A stretch of 64,000 nucleotides of DNA from Argentina anserina (GCF_933775445.1 NC_065878.1:20348395-20412394), one strand, 5' to 3'. Shown: positions 24,478 to 36,933, counted from the first letter of the stretch. Translations and numbers: made by a program. The notes: a model not told the origin generated them from the sequence alone.

Positions 24478-25169
24478 GCGGATGACCATATTGTACCTTT
24501 AATTATCCTCCCATTTCATGAAAATCACCAGGTTATGGGCGGCACCGACATGACTACCGCGATACGACAATTTAACAGCAATGTTCAAGAATATTCATCG
24601 TGTACAATTGGAATACTAGTTGAACGAGGGTTGCCTGGTCGACTGAGCCTGTCCCATTTCTCATACAATGTGGCTATATTCTTCATTGGCGGACCAGATG
24701 ACCGTGAGGCTTTGGCCTTTGCAGCGCGTATGTTAGGCAACCAGAATGTAGTCCTCACAGTATACAGGATTCTGGTTGTGCGGAAAAAAACAAGTGAGGG
24801 AACCTATAGTGCAGATGAGAAGATGGAGGCCTTGCTGGATAATGCGATGGTGGATGAGTTTGAGCTGAGGAATAACAGGAATGATTGCTTGAATTGGCGA
24901 GATATCGAGGTTGAGGACACTGTACAGGCTATGGACGCAATACTGAATTCTCACGGGGATTATGATCTTGTAATGACCGGAAGACGGCATGCGACAGTTC
25001 ATTAAGTAATGAAGAAATGTCAGACTTCGTGCATTATCCGGAGCTGGGAATGATCGGCGATATGCTTGCATCTTCAGAATTCTGTAGTGGAATGGTGAAT
25101 GTTTTGGTGTTGCAAGAAAGCATGGAACTTAGTAGGAGTTACGGATAAGCTTTCCGGAGTTGCTCCATG

Positions 25170-25475
25170 GAATTGTGAGTTCTGCACCACAACTAACGCG
25201 TTACAAGAAGAAAAAGAAACTTGGTTATGCATTTGAATACTTGGATTCACCTACACATCGTACGAGTGATATTTCCCTCCGACAATTACTCTCAAAACTC
25301 TAGTGGACTGGTGATAATTCATCCTTTTACTTCGGTGGCCCCTCAACAATTAGTCTATAAACTCTATATGGATGAGACCAAATGATCGTGAGGCAGTGAC
25401 ATATGCATCACGCTGGGCGTCATGGTGTTCAGGATTCGATCTCATGAAGATCAACAAGTTAGAATATGGTTAAAA
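25170..25475 (+). pseudogene. CHX copy 2, short C-terminal relic
   Basis: Translation in shifting frames gives CHX-like pieces: an APQLTRYKKKKKLG-type stretch, then NYSQNSSGLVIIHPF and SVAPQQLVYK, then PNDREAVTYASRW and VFRIRSHED. These match, in order, the C-terminal soluble domain of copies 3 and 4. The N-terminal membrane part and most of the domain are absent. It is neither a known exon of copy 1 nor in frame with it. Confidence 0.7.
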
Positions 25476-27799
25476 GAGGAGTGAGGGTTTGAGCTAGCTA
25501 GCTAGATCAGTCATTTTTGGGTTAGTTAAATTTAAGCCAATTAAGGAACACCGTGAACGATTAATTAGTTGGCTTGATCTTGAGGTGGATGCTGGTGTTA
25601 AGACTAAAATGCTATTAAGAATTTTCAAGGTGATCGAGTACGACCAAATTATGAAGGCAAGGGCAACATTTGCATCGATGTACCGTGTACGTGTCGTTGA
25701 GGGATGAAGACTTATCGCACAATCGCTGCTGAGTGATTGACGACATGCATGATTCCGTTTATTAGATTTCTGTGGTGGACTGCTGAGTGTGTGCATGCAA
25801 CGGTAATGCAACAAAGTAGGAGCTTGAGTGGAGCTTAGTTTTTGCAACTGACTCCATGACGTGTTCCTATAAAGCTGGATTTCATTTCCATTTTTTTAGT
25901 ACAAAGTCAAAACAATGGAGTAAGAGTACAAAGATAATCTACCTAGCATGTTGCATATCATACATATCGAATCAGACGGTGGATAGATTGTGTCTTGAAA
26001 TGCATGTGGGGTGTGTGGGGTGTATGAACGGTGGATTAGGAGCGCTACACACATGCAGCATTGCACCATAAAATTTTTCCTATAAAGGCCGACAAAAAGA
26101 GTCATTCCATCTTACCATCCAAACTTAGAAAACAGTTAAGCTTACAGAGCCAAAATTATGCACCTACTATGAATACTATTTATAACATCATTATTTTAAT
26201 GCATAGTAAGACTTAGAAAAATGAATAAAGTTTGCAACTAAGCCTCCTAAACACTATGACCGACTCAAAATTAAGCCATATTTTAGGTCATAAAGACCCA
26301 ATGGAGCCAAAGCCATACCACACAACAAACGAGCCAAGAAGCTAACCAAGGCCCAGAAGCCAATCAAGCCAAGGCCCAACAAGCTCACTAATTCGACCAG
26401 CCAAAGTGTCGTCGACGTTGTCGCCTCCACCAACACCGCCCCTGATCTTCCAACCACCAAAGCACATCCACCAAAAAGAGGGAAATTAGTGTAATGCTCC
26501 AACCGAACACTACCCCCCGAACTCGTTATAATCCGTTAATCCCTTTAGTTTTAATTGATACGTTAAGAATGCCTAAACTCTCAATTACACCCACCGGCCG
26601 TAATTAACATACGAATATAGAGGTTAAAATGTTAACATGTATGAGAAAATTACCAATATCTCCACTACTATAACTAGAAGTGTGATTTTAGTATCAATAG
26701 TTTCACCAATAAACTAAAGTTCCCAAAATGTCCATTTATTATAAATGAATCATTCCATGAAAAAATATGTTATAAGGATTATTTGGTAACTATGCAGGAG
26801 ATAACTTCCCACTATTTTTGGTTACAAAATAACTTTCCACTATCATTTAAACACTCCAATCGATAACAAAAACATAAAAACATAAAAAAATAAGATTGTA
26901 GGAAGAACATATTAATTGGGAATATCATTATGGATTTTTCACACATGCATCGCAAGGTCAAAATTCTAGTGTTATTAATTAGAAGCCCAATTTAATTACT
27001 TTTAAATCTTTACGTACTTTTGTAGTTTGTACGTAAACAACTTATATAGAGAGCTTCTATTCATATCTTTATAATATTGTACCTTATTACTTCAAAATTG
27101 AAACTTCCATGTATGATGTTGTCTCTGTTTGTGCATTTTCTTTTCCTTATATCTTTGTGAGCTTCTATTTATACCTCTAAAAATGACATTTTACCAATTT
27201 ACTTTAATAAACAACTAAATGCTATATAGACCTCTCTAATTTTCTCAAAATGCTCATAGTCAATAAAACTAATATATCATGCTTGTCTTCTACCACGTAC
27301 AATATTTTGCTGAGGTGTTATTTCACGCATTTTGACCTAATGTTACTTACTGAGTTATTGTCGACTATTTTTATGAATTCCATACGCAAAAGAAGTAAAG
27401 AATACGTACTAGCTAGTTCAGCACTTCAGCTTAACTGGTCATATCTTGCATGTTCATGCACCACGTTGCATTTTCAGAGCCGGAGAGCATGGCCAGATGG
27501 CCTTTTATTATGCTTTAGCCAACATACGTGTAATTTCAAAGAGTCATATTTGGGTATTCGTCTTCTTCTTTACTTTGTAGGCCAAAAATCAAATGAGGAT
27601 GCGATGAGATGCTAAGATTTTGATATGACTAATGACTAATTTAGGGCATTAGGCGTCATTTTCTATTAACATGCATGCTTAATTAATTATGCGTGTTAAT
27701 GAGCATAGCTAGCCTTCAATCTCTTTCCAATTTTCTTGTGGACTACGTTTCTCAGTTCTTTTCATATATAATAATAACCATACTTCCCACAACAACTTT
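25476..27799. other. Spacer, no gene seen
   Basis: AT-rich spacer between CHX copies. Open frames up to 121 codons (for example 27250-27615 +) have no recognisable domain. Short traces of CHX 3' flank may extend a little past 25475. Confidence 0.4.
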
Positions 27800-28046
27800 T
27801 GCCGCTCATTTGAATCCAAACACCATCCCGAGCCCGATAAAACTATCAACCAGGGGCCTCCATATTCCACCGGAGGAGGCTTCATATATCTTGTTGGTAG
27901 TGAATTTCACAACAAAACCTCTGTTTGGATAATTCATAGGTTGAGATCATCATCAAACTATGAATTATCCCAACATTGGAATAATAACTGGGATCATTCA
28001 GCATCAAGATTATTGAATAATCAAGAAGTCTTTGAGAGGCACAAAA
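27800..28046 (+). promoter_or_regulatory. Duplicated 5' flank of CHX copy 3
   Basis: Homologous to 15410-15677 in front of copy 1, in the same order of blocks and the same distance to the ATG. It marks the duplication unit. No clear TATA box was assigned. Confidence 0.5.
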
Positions 28047-30742
28047 ATGGCTGAAGACAGACCTGGAATATCGGTTCGCATATGTGTGCCATCAACTGCA
28101 TTGTACTCCAAAGGGCTTTGGTTCAAAGAAAATCCTTTAGACCATCCATTACCTGCAACCCTAGCTCAAATTATAATTGTCGTTGTGACCTCCCGGCTAC
28201 TTCATCTTCTTCTCAAGCCTATGGGACAGACCAAATTCACTTGCAATCTCCTGGTATGAACGCTTTTCTTACCTCGATGATTTTTAGGTTATATGTAGCC
28301 TTGTGTGAATATGATGATAGATTTCAAGGCCAAAACAATGAGGGCAACGTTAACATTGTCCTTTCCAGTCAACTATATGTTTTACGCATCAGTTTCAGCT
28401 TTTAGTCCAAAACATGAAACAAACTTATTATCAATATGATTTGTGAGATCAATTATCATTCTAAAGCAAGTGTTTTTGTTGTCCGGTCTTGTTCAGAGTG
28501 GCATTATCTTGGGGCCTTCTGTGTTTGGGCGCAACCATATTTTGAGCGAGAAGCTATTCGCTTCAAAAAATGCGTCGTTGTGGGCGCTATATACTCCTTG
28601 TTCATAACTGCAATAAAATTTGATGTCGGCACGGTTAAGAGAACAAAGCTTTCTCTGAAGATTGGTATTCCGGGGCTCATTTTCACCGTCGCGGTATCCT
28701 TGAGCCTCGGACTCACACTAGTTAGCTCCATTCCTGGAATCAAAGGAGGAGTGTTCCCCATTTTTCTGTTTTCCATTATTTCCTTCACTTTCTTCCCTGA
28801 TGTAGTTCAGGCCTTGGATGAACTCAACCTTATGAACTCGGAATTGGGCCAAATCGCCATGTTCTCTGTTTTGCTCGCTGAGGTCGTGCAATGGTTGTTC
28901 TCAACAGTGCAAGACGTAGCTAGTAAAGATAATCCAAGCCACGGAGCTTTGACGGCCGCTTCCGTAGTGGGAATGGTTATTTTCATCGTTTATGCCTTAC
29001 GCCCACTTATGGTACTAATTGTTAAGAACACACCAGCAGGACGAGAAGTAAAGGAGTGTTATATAGTAGCAATACTTCTTGGGGCGCTAGTTCTGGCGTT
29101 TATATCTGACGCTCTAGGTTGCTTCTTTCTCTTTGGTCCTCTAATTCTTGGGTTAGCCATACCAGACGGACCACCTCTGGGTTCAGCATTGATAGCCAAG
29201 AGTGAATTCTTGGTCTCCGAACTACTTCTACCCATGTTCTATTTTCGTACCGGCTTCAGGACGAACATACCTTTGATTAGCAACTGGAAGAGTTTTGCTA
29301 CATTGCAGGCCATCATCGGTGCCTCATATGTCGCAAAGTTCGCCGGAGTTACCATAGCTGCATTATGCTGCAAAATTAGTCTCAGGAATAGTCTTTTGCT
29401 CGGCATGATGATCAATATCCGGGGTATTGTAGATATGGTCATTTTCTCTCGATGGAGGCACACTCAGGTACATACATATATTTACACCCTTGTTTCTTGA
29501 CATATGTTTAGGTAGATTCCTACTGATGTTTATCTTCTGCAGCTTCTTGATGACCACGTTTATACTCAACTGGTGTTATCTGTGCTGATTTGGAACATGA
29601 TTGCAACGGCAATTGTACATTTCACATACAGGCCTCACATAAGACTCGGGCCATCACTCAAAGGTCCGCGGATTAAAAGCATCCAGTCAATTCAAAGAAA
29701 CTATCCTTTCGACATTCTTTGTTGTATCCACAATGAACAAACTATCCGCAACCTCACCTCCCTCCTAGAAGCCTCAAACCCAACAGAAGAGAGCCCCATT
29801 TGCGCCTACATTATCCAAGCAGTCGAGCTAGTGGGGCGTGCTGTACCTGTACTAATCCCTTATAAGAAGAGGAAAGAGGGGCACAAACTTGGCCGAATAA
29901 ATTCACTCACATCTCATATGATGCAAGCCTTCATGAACTACTCGGAAAACTCGAGAGGACCTGTCTTGATTCAACCATTCACTATGATCGCTCCCTATAA
30001 ATCAATGCATGAAACCGTTTGCCGTCTGGTGGATGACAATATCGTACCTTTTGTTGTCCTCCCATTTCATGAAAACCACCGGGTTATGGTTGACAGCAAC
30101 GTGACTGCTGCAATACGCCAATTCAATAGCAATATGCTGGAGTATTCATCGTGTACAGTTGGAATACTCGTTGAAAGAGGGTTGCCTGGTCGGCTAGCCA
30201 TATCCCATATCTCATACAATGTGGCTGCTTTTTTCATTGGTGGACCAGATGATCGTGAGGCTCTAGCTTTAGCAGCACGTATGTTAGGCAACCAGAATGT
30301 GGTTCTCACAGTATACAGGATTCTTATGGTGCAGAAAGAAAACGAGGGTAGCTGTGATGTAGAAGATGAGAATGAAGCTAGGTTGGATGAGTCGATGGTG
30401 GATGAATTTAAGCTAAGTAATATTGGGAATGACGGCTTGAATTGGCGAGATATCGAGGTTGAGGACACTATACAGCTTATGGATGCAATTACGAACTCGC
30501 AGGGGGATTACGATCTTGTCTTAGTTGGAAGGCGACATTCAAATAAGTGTTCATTGAGGGATGAGGAAATGTCAGAGTTCGTGCATTATCCGGAGCTGGG
30601 AATGATCGGGGACATGCTTGCTTCTACAGATTTCTGTGGTGGAATGGTGAATGTTTTAGTGCTGCAAGAAAGCAAGGAACTTAGTAGAAATTATGGATCA
30701 TCTTTCCGTGCCGACTCCTCAAAACATTTAGCAGTCAAGTAG
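28047..30742 (+). CDS. CHX-type cation/H+ exchanger, copy 3 (nearly complete, frame damaged in exon 2)
   Basis: Best preserved member of the array. It belongs to the CPA2 cation/proton antiporters, with about 12 membrane spans and a C-terminal soluble regulatory domain. Exon 1 is 28047-28253 (69 codons) and exon 3 is 29543-30742. The exon 2 donor is CACTCAG|GTACAT at 29467. With the homologous acceptor (exon 2 from 28497) the frame starts SGIILGPS but hits a stop after a 19-bp deletion near 28578. With an acceptor 2 nt downstream (28499) the whole gene is open, giving about 791 residues, normal for CHX, but about 27 residues around the conserved GIILGPS are then out of frame. The rest is well conserved: FFPDVVQALDELNLMNSELG, GRRHSNK and YPELGMIGDMLAS. 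It may be transcribed, but normal transport is doubtful. Confidence 0.7.
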
Positions 30743-31507
30743 ATTAAGGCCTAGTGGCCAAACATCTATAGCTTCATGTCTGTCCCGCACTCTTGTTGTG
30801 CAGATTTTAGGGAGATAGACGTAGCCAAAGCGATTTACGAGGAGTTAGTTTTGAATATGATGTGAAGAGCTAGCTGACCAGATGCTAGATTGTATATAGA
30901 AAACATGTAGCTTAGGAAAATCGTACTACAGTGTACGAATTTTGTACATGTTAATGATAATCTAAGTCTGGAATTTTCCACCAGTATTTTCAAAGTAGTA
31001 TACAGTATGATACTACTCATTGCTATGCAGCTTGATCGGCTCCAAGTCATTTTTCTCATTTTCTAATCAGCACTATGCTTGGCGGCAAATGACCAAGAGA
31101 GATGCGTTTTATTTTGAAATGATAAACCAACTAAATATCCAGCCTTACCATCCCCATACCTGAGGTGGAAATATGAGAACCAACCTATTTCTTGACATTA
31201 AATGTATCTCTTGGTGAGGTTTAACCAATTTCACTTGTGCAGAACAACTGAAAACAGTTATAACAACTTAACTATACCAGTTATGTTGTAGTGCTCAACT
31301 ATGCAACACGTCCTTCACTTGGACATTGATCTACAAACGTCTTTAACCACAACATAACTCTGATTCACATTAAACAGAACAGTTACCTGTTCCTGTTCCT
31401 GTTTTTGCCAACCTGATTTACCTGAACCATATCTTTCAGTTCAGAGCTTTAAAACGAGTATGTTGTGCTTGCCAATTCAATTCCATTTTTAAGTCAGGAT
31501 TTGTATA
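30743..31507. other. Spacer between CHX copies 3 and 4
   Basis: Contains the 3' flank of copy 3 and the 5' flank of copy 4. No additional gene seen. Confidence 0.4.
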
Positions 31508-33770
31508 ATGGTTACAGTAAGCTATAACACAGAGTTCATGAACACCGATGAACATGGTCGAACATATTATTGTGATGGGAGCCGGCACAAAATTTCCAGA
31601 GGCATTTGGTTTGGTGATAATCCCTTGGAAAATCCCTATACTTTAACATTGCTCCAAGTCACACTAGTCGTGATGACCTCCCGGGTGCTCCAATATTTTC
31701 TCAAGCCTCTAGGATAAACGAAATTCATCTGCTATCTCCTGGTTAGGCCCAAGACCGGTTTCAAAATACTGATTTTTTCCCGAAACCGGAATCGGAAAAA
31801 AAAAAACGGTCCGGATCTAGCACCATTTGCTTTCGGAATTGAATCGAATCACAAATATTAGATCGGTTTCTGGATTTTTACGGTTCCAAAAGTTTACTGT
31901 AATATATATTCATCTCCAAGCCTTAAACAATAACCATATAATATACCAACTTTAAAAATGCGAATACAGAATGTCAACAACCTCTTTAGTACAATTACTC
32001 AATGATCAACAATTAACATACTCAATTATTTCAAAAAGAATTTAGAGAGAGAGAGAGAGAGAGTGAGAGAGTGCAAGCCTATGATACTTTGGATTTTAGG
32101 GAGTAACAAAATAATAAAGGACGTCATGGCATAAGACACAGAGAATAGTTTTTTTTTTAAGTTTATATAGTGATTAGTATGAGTCTGAGAAGTAAAAAAA
32201 ATAAAGTGATGAAGGATGCGGCGACGAAAGATATATCTTTTAAGGATTTTTCTTATTTAGTTATGAATACTCGGTTCTAACGGTTCCAAAATCATTTTAA
32301 AAAATAGGAATCATAATCGAATCGAATCGGTTGTTTCGGTGCGATTCCTCTAGGGTTAGTAATTTATTTATTTTGAAATTGAATCGAATCGACCATTTTA
32401 GTGTGGTTCTGACGGTTCTAAACGGTTCTCGGGTCTAAAATCTCATACCTACTCCTGGTATATATATGCTTCCCCTACTTCTCATAATTCACATCATGTT
32501 TTTTTTTTTTGGAGAAATTTCTCATTATGCTTCTATCATATTTTTATACATATGCTATAAAGTAAAAAGCTTCCCTTAGAAAACTCAACATTTTGCTTGG
32601 TTTTATTGTTCTTAGGGCGGCATTCTCTTGGGGCCTTCTCTGATCGGACACAGCAAGGAAATCCGGGACAATATATATGGCAAAAAGGTACAATACCAGA
32701 TGTTCGATACAATAGCTGAGATGGGCACATATATGCAATATTCCTAATGTCACTGAAATTCGACTTCGCGGTGCTCAAAAGAAATGCAAGAAGGTCATGG
32801 AAGATTGGTATATGAGGTTTCCTTTTTCCTACAGTAGTCACCTTTAACCTCATTTATCCAATTACTGGAATCGTTCCCAAGTTCCCGTGGTTGCAATTCA
32901 TTTATCCAACAGATGAAAGCCCCATTTGCGCCTATGTTGTTCACACGGTTGATTTAGTTGGCCATTCTGTACCACAACTAACTCCTTACAAAAACAGAAA
33001 TAAATTTAGGCAGATAGATAGAGCACCCACCAATCATATGATGCAAGCCTTTGAGAATTACTCAAACAGTTCAAGAGGACCAGTCGTAATTGAAGCCTAC
33101 AATATGGTCGCCCCTTATACCACCATGCACGAGAATTTTATCCGTTTAGCTCTCGAGAATCTCGTACCTCTGATCATCGTCCCATTCCATGAAAACCACC
33201 AGTCTGTGGTTGGGCCCAGTATGACTGGCCCCATACGCCAATTCAACCTTATTGTACAAGAATTTTCCCCATGTACAATAGGAATACTGGTTGACAGAGG
33301 CTTGTGTTGTCGTCCTACAAAATCCAGTTTCTCCATCAATGTGGCTGTGTTTTTCATTGGCGGACCAGATGACTGTGAGGCATTAGCTTATGCATCACGC
33401 ATGGCGGATAACTCAGACGTCTGCCTTACAGTGTTCAAGATTATCATGTGGATCACTAAAACAAAGAGTAATGAAGATGATTTATTTACAGATTTTAAGG
33501 TCGATGAGTCATTGATCAATGAGTTTAAGCTAAGGAATGCTGGGAATGATAGGTTGAATTGGCATGATACTGAGGTTGAAAACTGTGTTGAGGTTATGGA
33601 TGTAATTAAGAATTCCCAGGGAATATATGACTTGGTGATGGTGGGGATGAAGAAATGACAGACTTCATCCAGAATCCAGAACTGGGAATGATAGGTGACG
33701 TGCTTGCTTCGCGGGATTTCTGTAATGGGATGGTGATGCAAGAAAGCAGGAAATTGAGTTATGGAGCTTA
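31508..33770 (+). pseudogene. CHX copy 4, internally deleted
   Basis: Exon 1 (from ATG 31508) encodes an N-terminus with GIWFGDNPLENP and the first membrane span, but has a stop at 31715-31717 where copies 1 and 3 have Gln (..KPLGQTKF). A 708-bp insertion follows at the exon 1 donor. Exon 2 resumes near 32617 with GILLGPSLIG, has a stop near 32815, and breaks off after PITGIVPKFPW. The sequence then jumps to the C-terminal domain (32891 onward, ESPICAYVVHTVDLVG to LVMVGMKK), skipping most membrane spans and the exon 2/3 intron. The end is frameshifted (33658 stop) but still shows ELGMIGDVLAS. Several independent lesions make this a pseudogene. Confidence 0.88.
31744..32451. mobile_element. 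Non-autonomous hAT-like insertion at a CHX splice donor
   Basis: Perfect 8-bp target duplications CTCCTGGT (31736-31743 and 32452-32459) flank a 708-bp insert that starts TAGG and ends CCTA. The interior has repeated CGGTTC/ACCGG motifs near both ends, a (GA)n run near 32046 and no coding sequence. CTCCTG|GT is the end of exon 1 plus the donor GT in sister copies, so the insertion doubled the donor site. Confidence 0.82.
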
Positions 33771-36027
33771 TCATAATGAATCTATCGTCTGTACATGAAT
33801 TGTATGTACTAGCTAGCTAGGGATTTTGAATCTATATATGCAGTAGAAGCAGATAGTGAGAGTAGGTATTTGGGAACTGTTTTCGTTGTAACTCCACATG
33901 AAGTGAAAGAAGTAAATTGAAATTTAGTGCATTATGTATTTTCATGTTTTCTTTTGCCGTAAAGATATTGTTTTCTTAGTATGTGTTATGCCTTCTCCTA
34001 GTTTGGTTCGGAGATTGTGAACTTTTCGGGTTTGAAATGAAACCTCTAAAGATCTAAATTTTCTTGTAGATAGTGACCAAGGGTACAGTTTTTTGTATTA
34101 AATCTTCTAAAATTCCAAAATATGAAGAGATAACATAGAAAGCAAGGCTCTTATATCAATATCAGATTTCAAACATAGACATGCATGTATCTATCAGTAT
34201 AATCTCAAGTTGTTGCAACTATATATACGCAAATGAGTTAGACACAGAATACTATGTATGTGATGGAAATGGTAAATCTTACGACTTACCTGGATGGCAA
34301 GCTACACAAAATTCAATGACTTCCATGCATCCGTCCAAGTCTACAGCCATTGCATTTGGATCAAAAAGGTTAAATGTGCAGTACTCAAACCGCAACCAAC
34401 TAGCTTGCTGCATGCTGTTTGTCATTCCTTTTTTAGAAACCACCCCAAGTTCGATTCACCCTCCTGGTTCACTCCGAGACCCTAATATCATCCGCATACC
34501 ACAGTACTCTCACCACTTTCATGCTTTGCCCATTTTTCTTCCTCGAAATAATAACTTTCATTCAGACAAAACATCAAACACGTTATGAGCATGAATATCA
34601 ACAAGCATCTTCTCGAGCATTTACTGTTGTAATTTCCTAATCAAATTAATTATAATGAAGACTGGATTAAATTATAATGGAATTAGAGAGAAAACAACCT
34701 GAGCATATGTAAAGATCACCACCTGGTGATATCTGGGTATGGACTATCTTCCAACGACTTTTGCTTCCCGCCATTCACCGGTGAGAATGACGACTATGAC
34801 CTTTTGCTTCCCGCCATTTACCGCCCATAAGTTAAACATCTTCGTTATTTTTTTTAATACAGACCCAATTAAATATTACAAAACATTTAGCAAATATTTC
34901 AATTGTTTTTTCTTTCCAACTACTTACACAACTTTTACACACACTTGATCTTAAGCCAAAAGATATTCCATTATTTCCATATAATTTACCACCTGTAAAT
35001 TTCATAAGCCAATTCTCATTTTCTTGTTACAACAACATATTTGCAATTGTATATTGTTTGGTATACAATTCTCAATTTCTTATCACAACACACTAACAAC
35101 CGTTTATTATATTATTTATATCCAATCCTCTATTTCTCATTACAACACCAATAAACAACTGTATATTGTTTTTACATCTCAACTATATGGTTATTTCCTA
35201 ACAACTTATGGAAAACCCCAGTTATTTTGTTCTATATTTTTACCTAAAGGCCTTCTTAATTATATATAAATGATTTTCATTTGTTCCAACATGAATGCTA
35301 ATAGAAGTTCTGATGGTTCATTCACATAATACCATAAATGTATCGAAGCCGCTGCAGTGCTCAAATGATGTGATTTCAATGGATCTTCGCATCAATGGAT
35401 TTCATATATATTGCAAGAAAAGGAACCCCATATGGGAATTTTCTTAGATACTACTCAGTATATGGTACATACATTTATAAATATGACTACAAATTTATCG
35501 TTATTGTGGTAAAATTAATAATTATTTAAGTAATTATAGCTTTATTATAGGTAATTACTTCACTTACAACATTTTACAAGTTTTTAAACAAATTGTTGTA
35601 ATGATAGTAATTTTGTTGAATTATATATAAATTTATAAAAATTAATGTGATCATTTTATTGTAATTTAGTTCATGAAATTGTTATCAATGTATAAATTTT
35701 GTTCAATTGGTTGTAAATGGTTGTATGACATCCATATACCATACACGACCCATCCCAGATAATCAACCCACCCTATTAGTAAATTAAGATTATTTTTTCT
35801 GCTGGGGATTTCTTAATCCAATTCATCTAATGCTTGTTCTTTCGACTTGCAATACACATTGTCAATTTGCAGAATAGAGGTCGATTAACAGTGTCAGATA
35901 TTGTATAGCTCGTGGGAGTTGAAGCAGCTCTAAAATTTAGGCTATATAAATAGTTACCACGGCGAGATCGATCATGAATATATGTTAACGGTTTAAATGA
36001 GCTTATAGCTCAATATTAGAAAATTAT
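33771..36027. other. Spacer, no supported gene
   Basis: AT-rich. An open frame of 135 codons at 34181-34588 has a weak resemblance to a CHX N-terminus (TEYYVCDGNG) that I do not trust. Nothing else is supported. Confidence 0.4.
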
Positions 36028-36933
36028 TGTAGACACGTGAAATTTAATGATGTAAATCATTTTCATTAAATGATTAAATCGACCAAGAACCCGATAAAAT
36101 TGCACATATGACCCAAATGTTAACAAAGTTGGTGCGGATCCGAATAAAACTCGTATTAGCAAATAAATGGATGATCGTAATTGAAGCTACGTGATTCCGA
36201 CTTAACTCAAAAATCGAATGTCATTGACGATTCGAAGTGGTAATCGGACATTTGATTAAATTAATAAATTCATTAACGGTTATAATTAAATCAATTATTA
36301 TTTTTTATTTAGTTATGAGAATAACTAATTTTAAATTAATTAGAAATACATATTGATTTAATTATACAATTAAAGAAATTTATTATTTTAGTGTCATTAA
36401 AATATTCTACAAAATAGAAGTCTTGACACTATAAATACCACCTTCAATATGAAGAGAAGGTGAGCTGAGAAGAAAAGAGAAAATCACTTGAGCAAGATCA
36501 TTATCGAGAAATCCTGAAATCTCCCAAGTCCACGAATAATCATCAAGCTACCAAATTGCTCGTTCGTCATCAAATCTAAATCCAAACCCAAGTCCACGAA
36601 GAATCATCAAGCTACCAAATCGCTCGTTCTTCATCAAATCCAAATCCAAACTCAAGTCCACGAAGAATCGTCAAGCTACCAAATCGCTCGTTCTTCATCA
36701 AATCCAAATCCAAACTCAAGTCCACGAAGAATCGTCAAGCTACCAAATCGCTCGTTCTTCATCAAACTCAAATTCTCAAGGTCAAATGCATGTCACCTTT
36801 GAGTCAAGTTACGTACGGAGATAGAATCAGAGGAGTTCACAAAGATTGTAACTTCGCACTTGATTATCAATAAATTATATTTTATTTGTACACGTATCTG
36901 CATTCTTATTTATTTTCATATTCTCGTTCTACA
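36028..36933 (+). mobile_element. Solo LTR, 906 bp
   Basis: Begins TGTAGACACG and ends TCTACA, with 6-bp inverted termini TGTAGA/TCTACA. It is bounded by perfect 5-bp duplications ATTAT (36023-36027 and 36934-36938). A TATA-like CTATAAATACC near 36430 and AATAAATT near 36869 fit a U3/R/U5 layout on the plus strand. No internal retrotransposon sequence or second LTR is next to it, as expected after LTR-LTR recombination. Confidence 0.75.
36525..36777 (+). repeat. 64-bp tandem repeat, about four copies
   Basis: Copies start AAGTCCACGAA at 36525, 36590, 36654 and 36718, a spacing of 64-65 bp. Each contains ATCATCAAGCTACCAAAT and GCTCGTTC. The array lies just downstream of the TATA-like site of the solo LTR, probably in its R/U5 leader. 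Copies 2-4 are more alike than copy 1. Confidence 0.9.

Larger units (their letters stand above)
15678..25148 (+). pseudogene. CHX-type cation/H+ exchanger, copy 1, disrupted by two transposons
   Basis: This copy of a CPA2-family cation/proton exchanger (a multipass endomembrane or plasma-membrane protein) is broken at many points. Exon 1 is 15678-15884 (69 codons, phase 0). Exon 2 starts at 16047 and carries GIILGPS, but is cut at 16264 by a gypsy element. It resumes at 22088, soon hits an extra 5 bp and a stop near 22151, is cut again at 22478 by an hAT element, and resumes at 23615 up to the donor near 23995. Exon 3 starts near 24081. It has a 1-bp loss near 24381, an (AAG)26 tract in place of about 160 bp of coding sequence, and a frameshift near 24990. 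With both elements removed, the flanks join in register with copy 3, so the gene was whole before insertion. Loss of function is certain. Confidence 0.9.

Noticed and set aside
26254..26502. 82-codon minus-strand hydrophobic open frame
   Set aside because: Low-complexity Leu/Ala translation in spacer, with no homologue recognised and no splice or promoter context.
34181..34588. 135-codon open frame with a CHX-like TEYYVCDGNG piece
   Set aside because: The resemblance is confined to about ten residues, with no conserved membrane span or donor site after it.
36525..36777. Regularly spaced repeats as a possible CRISPR array
   Set aside because: The units are contiguous 64-bp tandem copies without unique spacers, and lie in a plant solo LTR.
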